Source: Isoetes taiwanensis
Lineage: Eukaryota; Streptophyta; Lycopodiopsida; Isoetales; Isoetaceae
Reading direction: 5' to 3'
NCBI GenBank assembly: GCA_021234155.1
Contig: JAJEKV010000063.1
Location: 6,261,710-6,325,709 of the forward strand
Length of the DNA stretch: 64,000 bases
In this document: positions 1 through 11,444 of the stretch, piece by piece
How positions within the stretch are numbered: the first letter of the stretch is position 1
Layout of the letters: every line of letters starts with the position of its first letter
Translations under genes and position numbers: made by a program
Notes under the pieces: generated by a model
Databases searched by the model: none
The model's input: only the letters and a program-made list of their open reading frames with translations
Told to the model about the DNA's origin: nothing

Positions 1-170
1 GGGCAACCGACCATGAATTAAACTTTATATGAGCTTTTGTATGTATACGAATTTAAGTCTACCAGCCAACCAAGGATGTCGGGGCAACCGACCATGAATT
101 AAACTTTATATGAGCTTTTGTACGTACACGAATTTAAGTCTACCAGCCAAGCAAACTAATTTAAGTCTAC
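1..170. repeat. 81-bp tandem repeat, about two units
   Basis: A unit beginning gggcaaccgaccatgaa at position 1 recurs at 82 with only a few changes. The element ending in tctaccagccaa appears a third time near 160-176. It lies downstream (3') of the xylanase gene. The start of the window cuts it, so more units may exist. Confidence 0.85.
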
Positions 171-376
171 CAGCCAACCAAGGTTGCTGAAACTAGAACC
201 AAACTTCAATTACATAGAAATTTAAACATTGTATGGAACTCATCTCCATGGGAAGAATACTTGGTAGTATTCATATCATTATTTAGCATGTAAATACTCC
301 ATGGTTGCTTCGACATTTGCAGAGATATCATTTACAAACAAAAAACTCAGGTCCCTTTATGTTTATTTGTACCCTT

Positions 377-3300
377 CTATATGTTTACTTGGATGGACAA
401 AGGACCATCCCCTTCCTTTATTTCAAAATTTTGTTGGAAATGTCCATGAGGTGTGTCAATTCTTACTGTATAGCTGCCATGACATCCACGGAAGGCTAAG
501 ATCCCTTGGTCATCAGTCCATCCAGAAAATGAAGAATTCCATTCCTCCTTGATGGCAGCAAGACGTCTTCCCGCTTCATTCAACGAGTAATCAGCATTAA
601 GTAAATGCCCATTTCTTCTACATGCACCCTGCCAAAAACCCCATAACATTATCCCTTCAACTGCAGGGTGTGCATATGCTTCCCAGAGCACAACTTCTAG
701 ATCATCTGCTCTCAGAAACTCATTTCCTGAGGATACATCTACTTCTGTCAACCATATTGGTAAACCCAACATTGCTAGTTTGTCCAGAGCTTGGCAGACA
801 ATTGGTCCAATTGGCGTATCCAAGTGGCTTTGAAGACCAACACCACCAACTGGTGCACCTTGTGATAACAGCTCTTCAATATGTTCAATGTACTTCTCTG
901 GAGAAGATTCGGCATCGCACCCATCTTCAACATGGTAATCGTTGACAAAAAGCACAGCTGATGGATCAAATTGGTGCACAAGTTGAAACAAATATGGCAA
1001 GAAATTTGTACCCAGCTTGCTTTTAAAAAAGTCCCCATGTAACATCTCATTGTTTACATCAAAATGCTTAAACTTCCCCTGATAGCGGGAAACAAGATCA
1101 AATACTCGATTTTGAACAGCTTCTTCCAGTTCACTTTTAGACAGAGCTTTTAACCATCCTTGGGGACGGCATTCCCACAAGATGCAATGTCCTCGAATGG
1201 GAATGTTATGACGATGGCAAAATTCACATAGTTCATCAGCGTCCTTATAGTTATGGTGGCCTCGATTTGGTTCTGTCCATTCCCATTTGAGCTCATTCTC
1301 AAAAACCGCAAAATTGAAGTGCTTCAGAAAGAACTCAGTGTAATTATTGTTCTGAAGGCTGTGACGGTTTAGGCATGCACCCAATGAAAAACAACTGGTC
1401 GTCTGATCAACCTGGAGGAAGACGGGGTATGATGCAGAGCTTACTTGCAAAACTACATCACGTTTGCGTATCTGTGCAGATTTCCCCAAAGCTATGTTAA
1501 TGATACATAAAATGCAGACTAAAAAACATAATGAAACAAGAAATTACTTTGTCCGCTTGATCTTTGAGTTTGGGTATCCGTGCAAGCCTGTTGACTGGAA
1601 ATATTTGTAGGTTGGCTAGCATTAGGTCAACCCCTGGAGAAGGCCCTTGGACATGTACAAAGACATGCTCAGGCTTGGTTTCGATTCTAAATGAACCCTT
1701 GACTTCTACCCAGTGATCCTTAGATCCTTCTACTTCACCTCCAGTGACCCACTTCCCATCTACAGATAATGCAACATTAACTTTTTGCATACCAGTTCCC
1801 CCAGATCCAATACGCACCCAGGCTGAAACTTGATAAGGAAGAAACATATCAAGCTTGCTTGTAATTGTTTGTGCAGGGCCTTCCCAACGGAACTTACGGT
1901 CAGTTGCAAGAATGAACTTTCCACTGAAGACATCATGCAGCCCCAATGAATCTATAGCTGCAGGAGTTGAAATTCTTGGTGCGCCACTGCCTAGCCGTAA
2001 AGAACAAGATCCAAGAGGATACCAACTAGCCAAACCATGGAGATAACTACTATTTTCTATGATATTAATACCAAACTTTAACCCCTGTAAAAAAAACCAT
2101 CGCCATCAAGAAAGGCCCATATCCAAAGAAGGAAAAATAACAGAGACAGCAGTATTGAACTATTAATCAAACATTAAAGTGCTCAAACGGTTTGCCTAGT
2201 GTGATGGTTTTGAGCGCATACAAGTATCAAGACTTTACTGTTTTGGGACTTTCTACTCAAGGAATACCAAGTATCCAGACTTCATGTTTACTATAGGCCG
2301 CAATCAAGCTCATTTAGTCCTCATCATGTTGCCATCAGTGGTCAACTTTGTTAAGCTCCATGCTCATGACTTGATCAGAGAGAAAATCATTCATACATGT
2401 GAAAAGGCCCATGTGAAATGACAATATGTATCATTCGATTTAAGAATACAGGATTGTTGGTGTGTTGAGATGCATAATGATCATTTTAACCACTAATGCT
2501 CTCCCTTAATGTCATGAATAAAAATGACTTTAATAGCATGCATTTTGTAGCCTTACTTCTGGCAATGGAGGAGAAATATGTTCGTGCAAATTTTTCTTTT
2601 CAGCAACTGTAATAGAAAAGTTGTCAACAAGAATGTCAACTCCAGCTGGTGGCCCTTCAAGATAAGCGACGGCCTTCTTTGGTGCACATGGAAGACAAAA
2701 TTCGCCCTCCAATGTACTCCACTGAGACTTTGATGCATTAACCCTGAACATATCAATAACCAATCAATAAAATCTTATCTCCACTAGTATTCACTGTTGT
2801 ATATAAAGACCACATGAACCAGCAAAAAGTTAACCTAATATATAGCTCACACACTTGCAATGGTATTAAAGCTAATATTATTGAGGGTTTCATATCCACA
2901 TTCTGCTAAATCACCTCGCATCACAAAGTAATGGCATAGACGAAATGGCATACCCCTTTTGCAAGGCATGAGTCTTATCCTAACCAACAATTATATAGCC
3001 TCTACACGTATAAGAAATCCAGCACTTGAGCAGAGAGAGAGGGCTCATAGTACCTATCCTCCTTGACATCTTGCAAGATTGTGCAAAGCGTCTACAAAGA
3101 AACAAACCAATTCGGGAGGAGTTTGGATCCGTTATAAGAACAAGTAGTGGTGAAAAAGACGAGTCTAACATAGGTGTCATGTGGCACATAAATTTAGTCC
3201 TGTTATTGTTATACAAATCAGACAACTCTGACATTAGTTTAAATACCGGTGTTTAGCCAATATGAGCTAGTTACTTCACCTAAGGCCCGGCGAGGTGTTA

Positions 3301-4583
3301 AATGGTGTATCACTAGGATATGCAACAGCATATGTCAGCATATCAAGAGATGAAGTTAGAGCTGGCCAAAACTCTTACCTTCCAAGAGAAATATAGTGTG
3401 TGTTCAGATCTTCGACATAAAGTGTTGCAGCAACCTCCGAAGAATCAGATCCTCCATGGATCCTAACCATTGCATGCACATCATACAATGTGCTTCCTTT
3501 CAGCCTACCAGTTATGTCTTGTTCAATCCCCTGCCAACTTTCTTTGCGACCTGAAGTAGCTGCAAAATATTTTCCTTTGTGAGGAAGAACCTTGTAGTCA
3601 TTTCTTTCCTCGCATAAGGATATTGTACAAGAATGTCCTGACCATCCTTTCAATCCATCTGCAAAATTATTGTTTTCTACGATATGACAATTCTGATAGT
3701 GAGAAGCAAGGTCATTGACTGCTGATTCAACTCTGTGCCCATCAGTAGGTTGTGCGGAATTGGACTCCTTAGAACATTGCTCCTGTTTCTGTTAAGTGGA
3801 ATATGTTGGCATAAACATGGCATTCCTATAATCCATATCCATCAAAAATGTATAAAGACGCGCTCACCATTTGGCAGCCAGAATCAGCATTGCAACTACG
3901 CTCAGAATTGGTGCACCTACCTCCTGCCGAAGGTCCTTCTAAGTAGAAAACAGCTTTTTCGGGTATAACTTGGACAATGAAACTCCCTTCAATCTTTGCC
4001 CAGACGCTATCCAAAACCTTTGTCCTACATTATATGATGTGAAAATAAATTTGATGCACTGCAATCATAAAACCACATTTATTGACTTTCTTAAGCTTGG
4101 AACAACATCCACTAATGCCATATACTCATTTTCCTATAACCTTTGCAAGAAAATTTCTCCATAAATCACAATGACCAGAATAAATGACCACTCTTAAGAA
4201 CAATAGATTTGGATATTAGATACGTACCTGCCAATATGAACATATTTTGTAGTACGTCCGGAATTTTCGAGCTTAACAGTTGCAATAACATCTTCTGCTT
4301 GAGAAGATCCTTTGATTGCCACAACAGCTGCAACAATATACTTGACGTTGGGCTTAAGCCTAGATGTTATGTCTTGCTCAATCCCTTGCCATGGCTGTGT
4401 CCGTTTTGAAATAATCCCATATGATTTTTTAGGGCCCTTAAGACTCTTTATACCATTAGATCTGGTCACAGAAAGCGAGCACGACCATGACGGACTCCAT
4501 TCCTGAGAACCGACGTTAAAATTTGGGTTGAGGATAATATTGTCTTTAGAACCATCTGCAGCAGAGTCTGATGAATTTCCCAT
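377..4583 (-). CDS. Endo-1,4-beta-xylanase, three CBM22-like modules plus GH10 domain, six exons
   Basis: Glycoside hydrolase family 10 enzyme that cleaves the beta-1,4-xylan backbone of plant cell walls. Exons read on the minus strand: 4583-4228, 4024-3868, 3788-3379, 2743-2557, 2084-1548 and 1471-377. All have GT..AG borders and compatible phases, giving 2,742 nt (913 aa), close to the roughly 900-aa length of plant XYN1-type proteins. Exons 1-2, 3-4 and 5 each supply a carbohydrate-binding module (motifs such as WQGIEQDIT and YLEGP.AGVD). The last exon is the GH10 barrel, with the acid/base Glu in FDVNNEMLHGDFF and the nucleophile Glu in IWLTEVDVSSG. The start MGNSSDSAADGS has no signal peptide, as in Arabidopsis XYN1 by my recollection. 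The end of the first CBM is odd: the usual AGVDLL.. is replaced by a Cys-containing stretch (CTNSERSCNADSGC). It appears intact and is the only clearly functional host gene here. Confidence 0.93.
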
Positions 4584-5151
4584 TCTTTTGTGAAGAAGGG
4601 ATTATCTGGAGAAAACAAAAAATCCAGGTAAACAGGAAGGTAAGACGCATATGGTCTGCAAATCTTGCTTGTATATAAAGCGCAGAAGGAAGGATCAATT
4701 GTCCCATTCGCAAGAAAGGCCAGCATTTCTTAGACTTCAAAACGAAGATGGGATATCACGACTTCCGTTTAACTCATCAAGGTTAAAATTTAGTCTTTGC
4801 CATTTATTGTAAAGTTGAAAGAATTTAAACTAATATGTGAAAATTAAGTTATGGCGGTCTGGTCTCCTCCGCGACAATTCAATTTTGATTGAAACAGGTG
4901 AATTCATGGCGAGAAAAATTACTTTTATCTTCCTGCCCTTCAAGCATCAATTCAAATAGAAACTACTGGGAAACCTTGTTAGTACAGAGATTTGAAGAAA
5001 TGGTTTAACCGATTGGGTCTACACATTGACATTTGTAGTAAGGATTTTAAACAGACGCTATCTGGACATATGTTAATTTTTTTGGTAAGATAAGATAAGA
5101 TAAGAAGAAAGTCAAATATTATATCAGAGATTTTAACCCCAGCATGAACAT
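4584..5151. other. Upstream region of the xylanase gene
   Basis: This is the presumed promoter and 5' untranslated side of the minus-strand xylanase gene. It is AT-rich and includes a short gataa tandem (taagataagataagataag near 5,093-5,105). I see no gene and no convincing TATA assignment. Confidence 0.5.
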
Positions 5152-5640
5152 ATGATTCAGCCCTACTTGCAGCATTATGATGTATTCCCAGGATTGGTTC
5201 GAGCTATTGCACGGATGCGCTTGAGTTCACATCACCTTGTGATAGAACAAGGCCGGCGGCTGAAATTGGATACATGGCAAAGACTTTGCACTTGTGGACA
5301 AGGCATAGAACAAGGCCGGCGGCTGAAATTGGATACATGGCAAAGACTTTGCACTTGTGGGCAAGGCATAGAAACAGAAGAACATGCCATATATTCCTGC
5401 CCTAAGCATGACACGACCCGAACAAAATATCATATGCTCAATTTGAACATCCCCATGCACAGACTGTTTAAAGAGTTCTCCACATTACCACATCTTGGCA
5501 GATTTATCCGTGAACTCCTAGAGAGTACGAATTATGTGGATAAAATTTGATACCTAGTTTTTATTTTCGGCTAGGCATTGTATGTTCGTCCCATAGCCTG
5601 CGGGCAACATTAATAAACTTTAAATCATGTTCGTAGTATT
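5152..5640 (+). pseudogene. LINE remnant: C-terminal CCHC-like end and 3' tail
   Basis: A 132-aa reading frame (5,152-5,550) resembles the C-terminus of plant LINE reverse transcriptases: ARMRLSSHHL, then a Cys/His cluster CTCGQGIETEEHAIYSCP, ending in a short helical tail. A noncoding tail with aataaactttaaatc follows. There is no upstream RT or endonuclease, so this is a strongly 5'-truncated copy. The frame carries an in-frame exact duplication of 63 bp (next entry). Assignment to LINEs rests on the Cys/His motif and layout, not on a search. Confidence 0.6.
5244..5369 (+). repeat. 63-bp in-frame tandem duplication
   Basis: The block gaacaaggccggcggctgaa... (21 codons, including the CTCG motif) occurs twice in direct succession with one base difference (ggacaagg versus gggcaagg). 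The frame stays open across the duplication. Confidence 0.9.
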
Positions 5641-5864
5641 ATCGTTGTACCCTTCTATCTTATATTATTATCAACCCTAGGATTGCGGTATATTCCATGG
5701 CATGCAAAGGTCTAAGATCATGGCCATCTAACAACAGGTTTGACGGGGTGTCAACCATGAATAATTTAGCGTCAATCGTACCTTAGGCAAAAAACTGAAT
5801 ACTTTGTTGACTGTATGCAGTATAGAACCGAAATAAGAGGAGGCTAAATATTATGCTCCAAACT

Positions 5865-6117
5865 TAGCTTGCAACAGAAGGACCTGTATATAAAAGAAAT
5901 AGCTTCAATTGAAAAGCAGGCAGGGGAGTCGAAACCCCTTATGCTAGCACACATATTGTAAGGCCTGACGACCCTTAAAGGGAAGAAGCTAATCCCATGC
6001 ATAATGGAGATGCAAGAAAAAACAAGTGACAAGAAAACAGAAATATCATCACTTTTTTTTCCCATTTTTTCCACTTCCATTTCAAACACCCCTTTTCTTT
6101 AACTTTTCCACACATCA
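5865..6117 (-). repeat. Dispersed repeat, left copy of an inverted pair
   Basis: On the minus strand this matches 39,150-39,375 on the plus strand over about 230 bp. Shared parts include gtttgaaatggaagtgg, tttctgttttcttgtcactt, gcatgggattagc and gctagcataaggggtttcg. The aaggggtttcgactcccctgc part forms a 5-bp stem around TTTCGACT and recalls a tRNA T-arm/B box, so a SINE is possible. It lies about 300 bp outside the 5' LTR and upstream of the xylanase gene. Confidence 0.75.
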
Positions 6118-6435
6118 GGTCCAAGGAGATAATATCAGCCAGGCAATATTATCTCCAGGCAGTCGAGTGATTGATGCCATGCTCTTGTCATTTTTGTATT
6201 TGTAATTATCTTTGATGCATTGTTACATATAGGTTAGCCATGGCTACTTTTGCCAATTGGTTTATTAATATTGACAATATTGGAGAGCAGTTGCTCTCTC
6301 CTCCAAAGAGGCTGGCTACTCCGAGGCCGAGGCCAAGTGTCGAGAACCTGGATTTTTAATGCAATGCCATCTCCAGTAGCTTTCTCAGCTTCTGGAGAAA
6401 GCATCCAGGTAGCTCTAGAAGTTGTGACGTTCCAA

Positions 6436-6462
6436 ATATTTATACGGCATACGTATAAATAT
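6436..6462. promoter_or_regulatory. Perfect 11-bp hairpin at the LTR start
   Basis: The arms ATATTTATACG (6,436-6,446) and CGTATAAATAT (6,452-6,462) flank loop gcata. The 3' LTR keeps both arms (38,007-38,017 and 38,023-38,033) but has loop gtgta. The role is unknown. It may matter for end recognition or transcript structure. Confidence 0.75.
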
Positions 6463-7107
6463 ACTGACACGTCACGAACCAAGGATACGCCATCATGGGG
6501 TATGTAACCTAACCATAAAGGATTAATTTAGCTATGCTAAATTAATAAGGGTTTAATTAAAGGTTATAATTACCTATAATTAAGGGATAATTATCTAATT
6601 AACTTAATTAAGCTAATTAAGTTAAGCTAATTAATTAGTTAGATATAGGACACCTGGCCAAACTCGATTGGCCAGTAGGAGGATGCTAATTTGGGGCAGC
6701 AAATTGGATCCCTATCCCAATTTGCCCCAAATCGAACCCAGGAGAAGGAGCTGCTGAGCGCCCAGGCCATTTGAAGATGGAGATCCCCCATGACAACGGT
6801 TCCAGCCGGAATTCGAGTTAGTGGATAGGTTAATTTGGTATTTCTAGGGCCAGCGCCTCTGTCAGGCTTCTTTGTTTGTCTCTGATGTTGATTAACCCTT
6901 GTTTGATAGTTAGAACTGTTCTCAACTATTGATTATGCACTGTGATGGATGGATGGATGTATCTTTGGTAGTATCTCTGTTAGTTCTTCCAGACAGCAGG
7001 GATTAAGGGGGGTAGAGACCTCTGTAACCTATGTTCATTAGTATGCTCCTAGTAGCTCCCATAATACCCAGTAAAGGCGGCCTGTGTACAAGATCCCACC
7101 GAGCTGT

Positions 7108-8830
7108 GGAATCTATGGCATCATTGAAGCACCAGACAAGGGGCCGTAGTGATGAAGTGTGGGGTGGGGTCTCGCCTGAGCATAAAAGGCTACGGGGACT
7201 CCTTCAGTGAGCTAGGCCTAATAGCCTATCACGTAGGGACCGGTATGGGTCCGACACCCCGGGTACAGTGGTGTGATCATCCTGTACTTTGAAGATAAAG
7301 TTAGGGGAGTAAGTCGGGTACGGATGCGGGGGTCGCTGATCCGGCACGTATTCTCTAGCTCACCCATGGATTCACTGCGACTCTGGAAAGGGACACTTCT
7401 CTGACCTGCCTCATCGGATCGGGGAGATGTAACCCGGAGTAGTCCCGAAGGGTGATGCCTTGGGATTGTGTCTCCGGAAGGCTACAATGGTGCCATAGCT
7501 TGATTCAGCTCATCTGCAAAGTGTGCACAGGAGGGGCGGATGGAGTGGACAACCCTAGCCAATGTTCTATGCCAGCCAACGCCATGTTAAGATTCTGTCT
7601 GCTGATCTCCTGAGACCTAGCCGTCAGTCGATCCCCCTTGGAGTCTGATCCGGGGTAGAACCTTGGGTTTTGGGATGTTTTCCTTAGCATTAGATGTATC
7701 TGCTCTGTTATCATCAGTTGGATGGATGTGCCACCCTTCGTGGTGGTTATTTATGATATGATCATGCTGTATGCTAACCTTGTATTCACGCTTCCGCGAC
7801 ATATAGGAGTCCCATCGAAGGCGTGGGCCGAATGACACCTCCGTGTCCTTCACCCGGGCATCTCTCTATGGATGGTCCGTGTTAGACGGAGGGCCCTGCT
7901 CATGGTGAACTGATTGCCATGGGAGGGGGAAGTCCCTGTATGTATACGTTCGGAGCGTCGTATATCGGTGGGATCTATGGCATCATTGAAGCACCAGACA
8001 AGGGGCCGTAGTGATGAAGTGTGGGGTGGGGCCTCGCCTGAGCATAAAAGGCTACGGGGACTCCTTCAGTGAGCTAGGCCTAATAGCCGGTCACGTAGAG
8101 GACCGGGTATGGGTCTGACACTCCCTGGGTACAGTGGTGTGATCATCCTGTACTTTGAAGGTAAAGTTAGGGGAGTAGGTCGGGTACGGATGCGGGGGTC
8201 GCTGATGCGGCACGTATTCTCTAGCTCACCCATGGATTCACTGCGACTCTGGAAAGGGACACTTCTCTGACTTGACTCATCGGACCGGGGAGATGTAACC
8301 CGGAGTAGTCCTGAAGGGTGATGCCTTGGGATTACGTCTCCGGAAGGCTACAATGGCGTCATAGTTTGATTCAGCTCATCTGCAAAGTGTGCACAGGAGG
8401 GGCGGATGGAGTGGACAACCCTAGCCAATGTTCTATGCCAGCCAACGCCATGTTAAGATTCTGTCTGCTGATCTCCTGAGACCTAGCCGTCAGTCGACCC
8501 CCTTTGGAGTCTGAGCCGGGGTAGAACCTTGGGTCTTGGGATGTTTTCCTTAGCATTAGATGTATATGCTCTGTTATCATCAGTTGCATGGATGTGCCAC
8601 CCTTCGTGGTGGTTATTTATGATATGATCATGTTGTATGCTAACCTTGTATTCACGCTTCCGCGACATAGGAGTCCCATCGAAGGCGTGGGCCGAATGAC
8701 ACCTCCGTGTCCTTCACCCGGGCATCTCTCTATGGATGGTCCGAGTTAGACGGAGGGCCCTGCTCATGGTGAATTGATTGCCATGGGAGGGGGAAGTCCC
8801 TATATGTATACGTCCGGAGCGCCGTATATG
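7108..8830 (+). repeat. 865-bp tandem duplication inside the 5' LTR
   Basis: The sequence starting atctatggcatcattgaagc at 7,108 restarts at about 7,973 and runs with a few percent difference to 8,830. Both units contain the cataaaaggctacgg and gatgtgccacccttcgtgg segments. The 3' LTR is truncated at a point inside the first unit, so whether it had the duplication is unknown. Confidence 0.9.
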
Positions 8831-8847
8831 TTTAGGGAGCGTCACAG

Positions 8848-8858
8848 TGGTATCAGAG
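8848..8858 (+). promoter_or_regulatory. Primer binding site, initiator tRNA-Met
   Basis: The sequence tggtatcagag lies one base after the LTR end. It matches the first 11 bases of the common plant LTR-retrotransposon primer site (TGGTATCAGAGC), complementary to the 3' end of initiator tRNA-Met. It fixes the LTR as a 5' LTR and the element as plus-strand. Confidence 0.88.
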
Positions 8859-9531
8859 TCGTGATTTTGGCTGACCGAAATCATAGCACTGACCAAATTT
8901 TTAACCCGTTAGTTCGGACGTTGAGTGGGAGTTTAAGTTAGTTGGACTGCCTAACTTTTTGGTGATTTGGTCTTGTGCTAGGTTGATGTAACAAATTGTT
9001 TGAGATTTAGGAAGTTTAGGCTGATTTTGGAGGGAAAAAGATGTAGTTGAAGACCCAGGTTCAGATAGGCCATAACTTTTTATAGGTAGCTCGGATGAAG
9101 GCGACAATGGCTCCAACGGCTCGGGCACATCTCAAATACACTAGGGGGGCACGTTTCCCGAGGTTAAAATGGCGACCCCAAGGCTAGAATCCAAAAGGTG
9201 CGCTGCCTGCGGATTGGATGTCTAGAATCGAAAGTTAAAGACGTATTTCGCATTCAGCGCACCTATACGGTCCGCCATATAAAATACGCGCCCTTTTTTT
9301 TTTTTTTTTTTTTTAATTTGTAAAAGTTTTTTTTTTTTAAGTTAGTTTCAAATTTGTGTTTCCTTTTTTTGGAAGTGTGTTTCTTTGGCCGCCTCCTTTC
9401 TGCCATAGCCGACCTCGACCAGTTCCTTGTTTCTGTCCTAAAGCCCTAGCGCCTCCATCTAGGATCTAGCGCCACCTTTTTTACCCCAAGCGCCACACTT
9501 CCTTTGTTGCTCGTACCTACTATTTGTCACC
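8859..9531 (+). other. Leader of element 1
   Basis: Noncoding leader between the primer site and the first long ORF. It contains two long T tracts (9,293-9,314 and 9,329-9,338) separated by aatttgtaaaag. No gag start of a familiar type is seen. Confidence 0.55.
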
Positions 9532-10507
9532 ATGCCGCGCTTCAAACTCACCGTTGATCTAAAAACCATGAATGTTTATCAGCTCTACAGTGTGCTAGTA
9601 GATCATCTTGGATATGAGAGCAATATGGTAGACACTGTTTTGGACCTTCTTGTTATCCATTTTGCAGAGAACCGTAGGATTCCATATCCTATTTTTCATT
9701 TCAATGAACGCTTCCTTATGAAGTTGAATGCGGCCAACTCGGCCTATACTTTAGTAGAGCAGCCTGATCAAGTTTGTTCCATTGTTAAGTTCTACCCGTT
9801 GGCGAGCCCAGATGAAGACCCCATAGAGCTTGCACGAACGGAAGCCCAGAGGGTTATGGACCTTGCGAGAACAGAGGACCTGCAACAAATTGCCAGTGGT
9901 ACCCCCGAGAACAGAGCTGCACGCTTTTATTACCTAGGGAAAGGCCATGTGCTCATGTACTTGGATCATTATAATCTGCTCCCTTTTATTGGAATGAAGA
10001 GTTACATAGCTTTATTTTCGACAATCTTCCACCTGACTTCACAAGGACCGCATGGATCTTATAGAAGCCGACATGCAAGCTCGACCGGCCCGATATAATG
10101 CGGAGATTGCACGGCGAACGCAGGTGCGCCAGGAACGGGAGGCCCGGGAAGCTGAGAGGGAGCGTGTTCATAGAGCAGAAGAAGTTGCTCAAACGGAGCA
10201 GAATGTAGATCAAAATGTTGTTCAACAGGGAGAGGAAACGGTGATTAAATGGAAGAGGAAGTATACAAAGCCCAACAAAGGAGGCGTCCATTACAAGACC
10301 CGGTTGCAAAAGGATGCTGAGATTGGGAAGAATACGTCTACACAACGTCGAGAACGGATGGTACAAAGGGCAAAACACCCCTCGACTGCTGGTAAGACCC
10401 TACCATTGCCCAAGCCAGCTACCAAGCCGAGGAAGCCCCACATGTTCCGACCAGGCACAGTAGCCCTGCGCGAGATACGTAAGTATCAGAAGCAGGGTAA
10501 ATTTTAA
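9532..10507 (+). CDS. Unfamiliar retroelement ORF ending in a histone H3-like tail
   Basis: Frame 1 from ATG 9,532 (MPRFKLTVDLKT) stays open to about 10,010. The protein then continues in another frame from around 10,052 (MDLIEADMQARP) to the stop at 10,507, so one frameshift is likely. The first half is a globular, unrecognised domain (MNVYQLYSVLVDHLGYESN, FYYLGKGHVLMYLDHYNLLPF). The second is highly charged and probably coiled (REAREAERERVHRAEEVAQ). The last 45 codons or so, 10,367-10,492, read as an H3-type tail and start of the H3 fold (KPHMFRPGTVALREIRKYQK). It is the first ORF after the primer site, the usual position of gag, yet I see no CCHC knuckle. Function is unknown; whether the H3 part is translated with the rest depends on splicing. 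Confidence 0.6.
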
Positions 10508-11444
10508 CGGCCCTAAATGTTTTTCTATTCAAATTAAGGTTGGCTAAACCTATGAAAAACAAAAGTTCTTAGTTTTTTTTCTTGGCGAAATTTGATAAAA
10601 TAAAGCCCTTTAATTATCTTCCCACTTGGCTAAAACGTAAAATTTATATGACATGAAATTCTGATGTTGGCAAATTTTTCTTGGTCCCCAGCTAAAGTGC
10701 AACTATTTAACTTCAAACTTTGAGCACTGATTAGTACATGAATGACATTGACAAAACGATAACAAAGTTGTTCAAAGTACAATTCATAAGGAACAAACAA
10801 TATAGTTTGAAGGAACATGCATGTTTACATTGGGGTCAAATGCATCCAAATGGTGAATTTGGTGATAAAGCCCTTTAGGGTCAACAATTGCAAGAAGAGA
10901 GCACTACTATTTAAAGCTTAAAATGCACATCATGTAACATTCTTCATAGCATTTAACCTAAACAACTTATAGATACAAATTCAAAATATGACTGAGGTAG
11001 CTAATGGCAATTCCTAAATAAAAGAGGTCCCTGAATAGAATTGGCACGGCTATTTGAATTGATCAGGGTTTTCCTAATCAACTTTAGAGAAGGCGATTCA
11101 GTACACCATATAGCAAATAATCTCGGCTAAACTGTAAGCGTTCAGAATTTACCCCCTTTTGGAGTGGCTAAATTATGCTTTTTCTAAAAAAATTGCCTTT
11201 ATAAACTTTAGCCATGAAATTTGACTAAAGGTCTAAAAAATCGCCATTTGGCGAATTTTAGCCACTCTTTATTACCCTGATCAGAAGACTACAGAGTTAC
11301 TGATACGACGGCTACCCTTCCAGCGCCTTGTCCGAGAAATTGCCTAAGAATATAAGACGGACATATGCCATCCACGCGAAGTGGGTGACCATTATGCCCA
11401 AGGATCTTCAACTGGCGCGAAGAATCCGAGGGGATTTCCACTAG
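10367..11444 (+). pseudogene. Histone H3-like pseudogene in two exon-like blocks
   Basis: Block 1 (10,367-10,492) encodes a shortened tail and RPGTVALREIRKYQK. Block 2 (11,288-11,444), after a 0.8-kb intron-like AT-rich stretch, encodes [19 protein letters not shown], then a stop TAA where H3 has CAA (Gln). EYKTD follows, then a jump to [22 protein letters not shown] and a final TAG. About 30 residues are missing (most of helix alpha-2), with a one-base frame change at the joint. The core matches canonical H3 rather than the divergent alpha-N/loop-1 of plant CENH3, but the tail is short and unlike H3.1/H3.3. Splice phase at GGTAAAT (10,496) cannot be settled, partly because a CAG there may be a consensus error. 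Confidence 0.75.
10508..11284 (+). other. Intron-like AT-rich spacer within the H3-like locus
   Basis: Lies between the two H3-like blocks. It starts just after a GTAAAT donor-like site and ends ...ccctgatcag before the second block. It contains dispersed motifs with gcgaaattt and gccaaa (10,585, 11,210, 11,250). No ORF of note was found. Confidence 0.5.

Larger units (their letters stand above)
6423..8846 (+). mobile_element. 5' LTR of chromodomain Ty3/gypsy element (element 1)
   Basis: The LTR begins TGTGACG and ends CGTCACA, a perfect terminal inverted repeat, and a tRNA primer site follows immediately. Its first 980 bp or so match 37,995-38,975. At 2,424 bp it is enlarged by an internal 865-bp tandem duplication; without it the LTR would be about 1.56 kb. 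It contains an AT-rich palindromic tract (aacttaattaagctaattaagtt, 6,600-6,645). The five bases before it are gaagt. The matching target duplication cannot be tested because the 3' LTR is truncated. Confidence 0.9.

Noticed and set aside
7505-8896. Minus-strand ORFs of 60-78 aa inside the 5' LTR
   Set aside because: They repeat with the 865-bp duplication, have no family features and lie in LTR sequence. They are chance frames.
10367-11444. Calling the H3-like sequence a centromeric CENH3
   Set aside because: The tail is short, as in CENH3, but [11 protein letters not shown] and [21 protein letters not shown] are canonical H3, not CENH3-like. It is also deleted in helix alpha-2.
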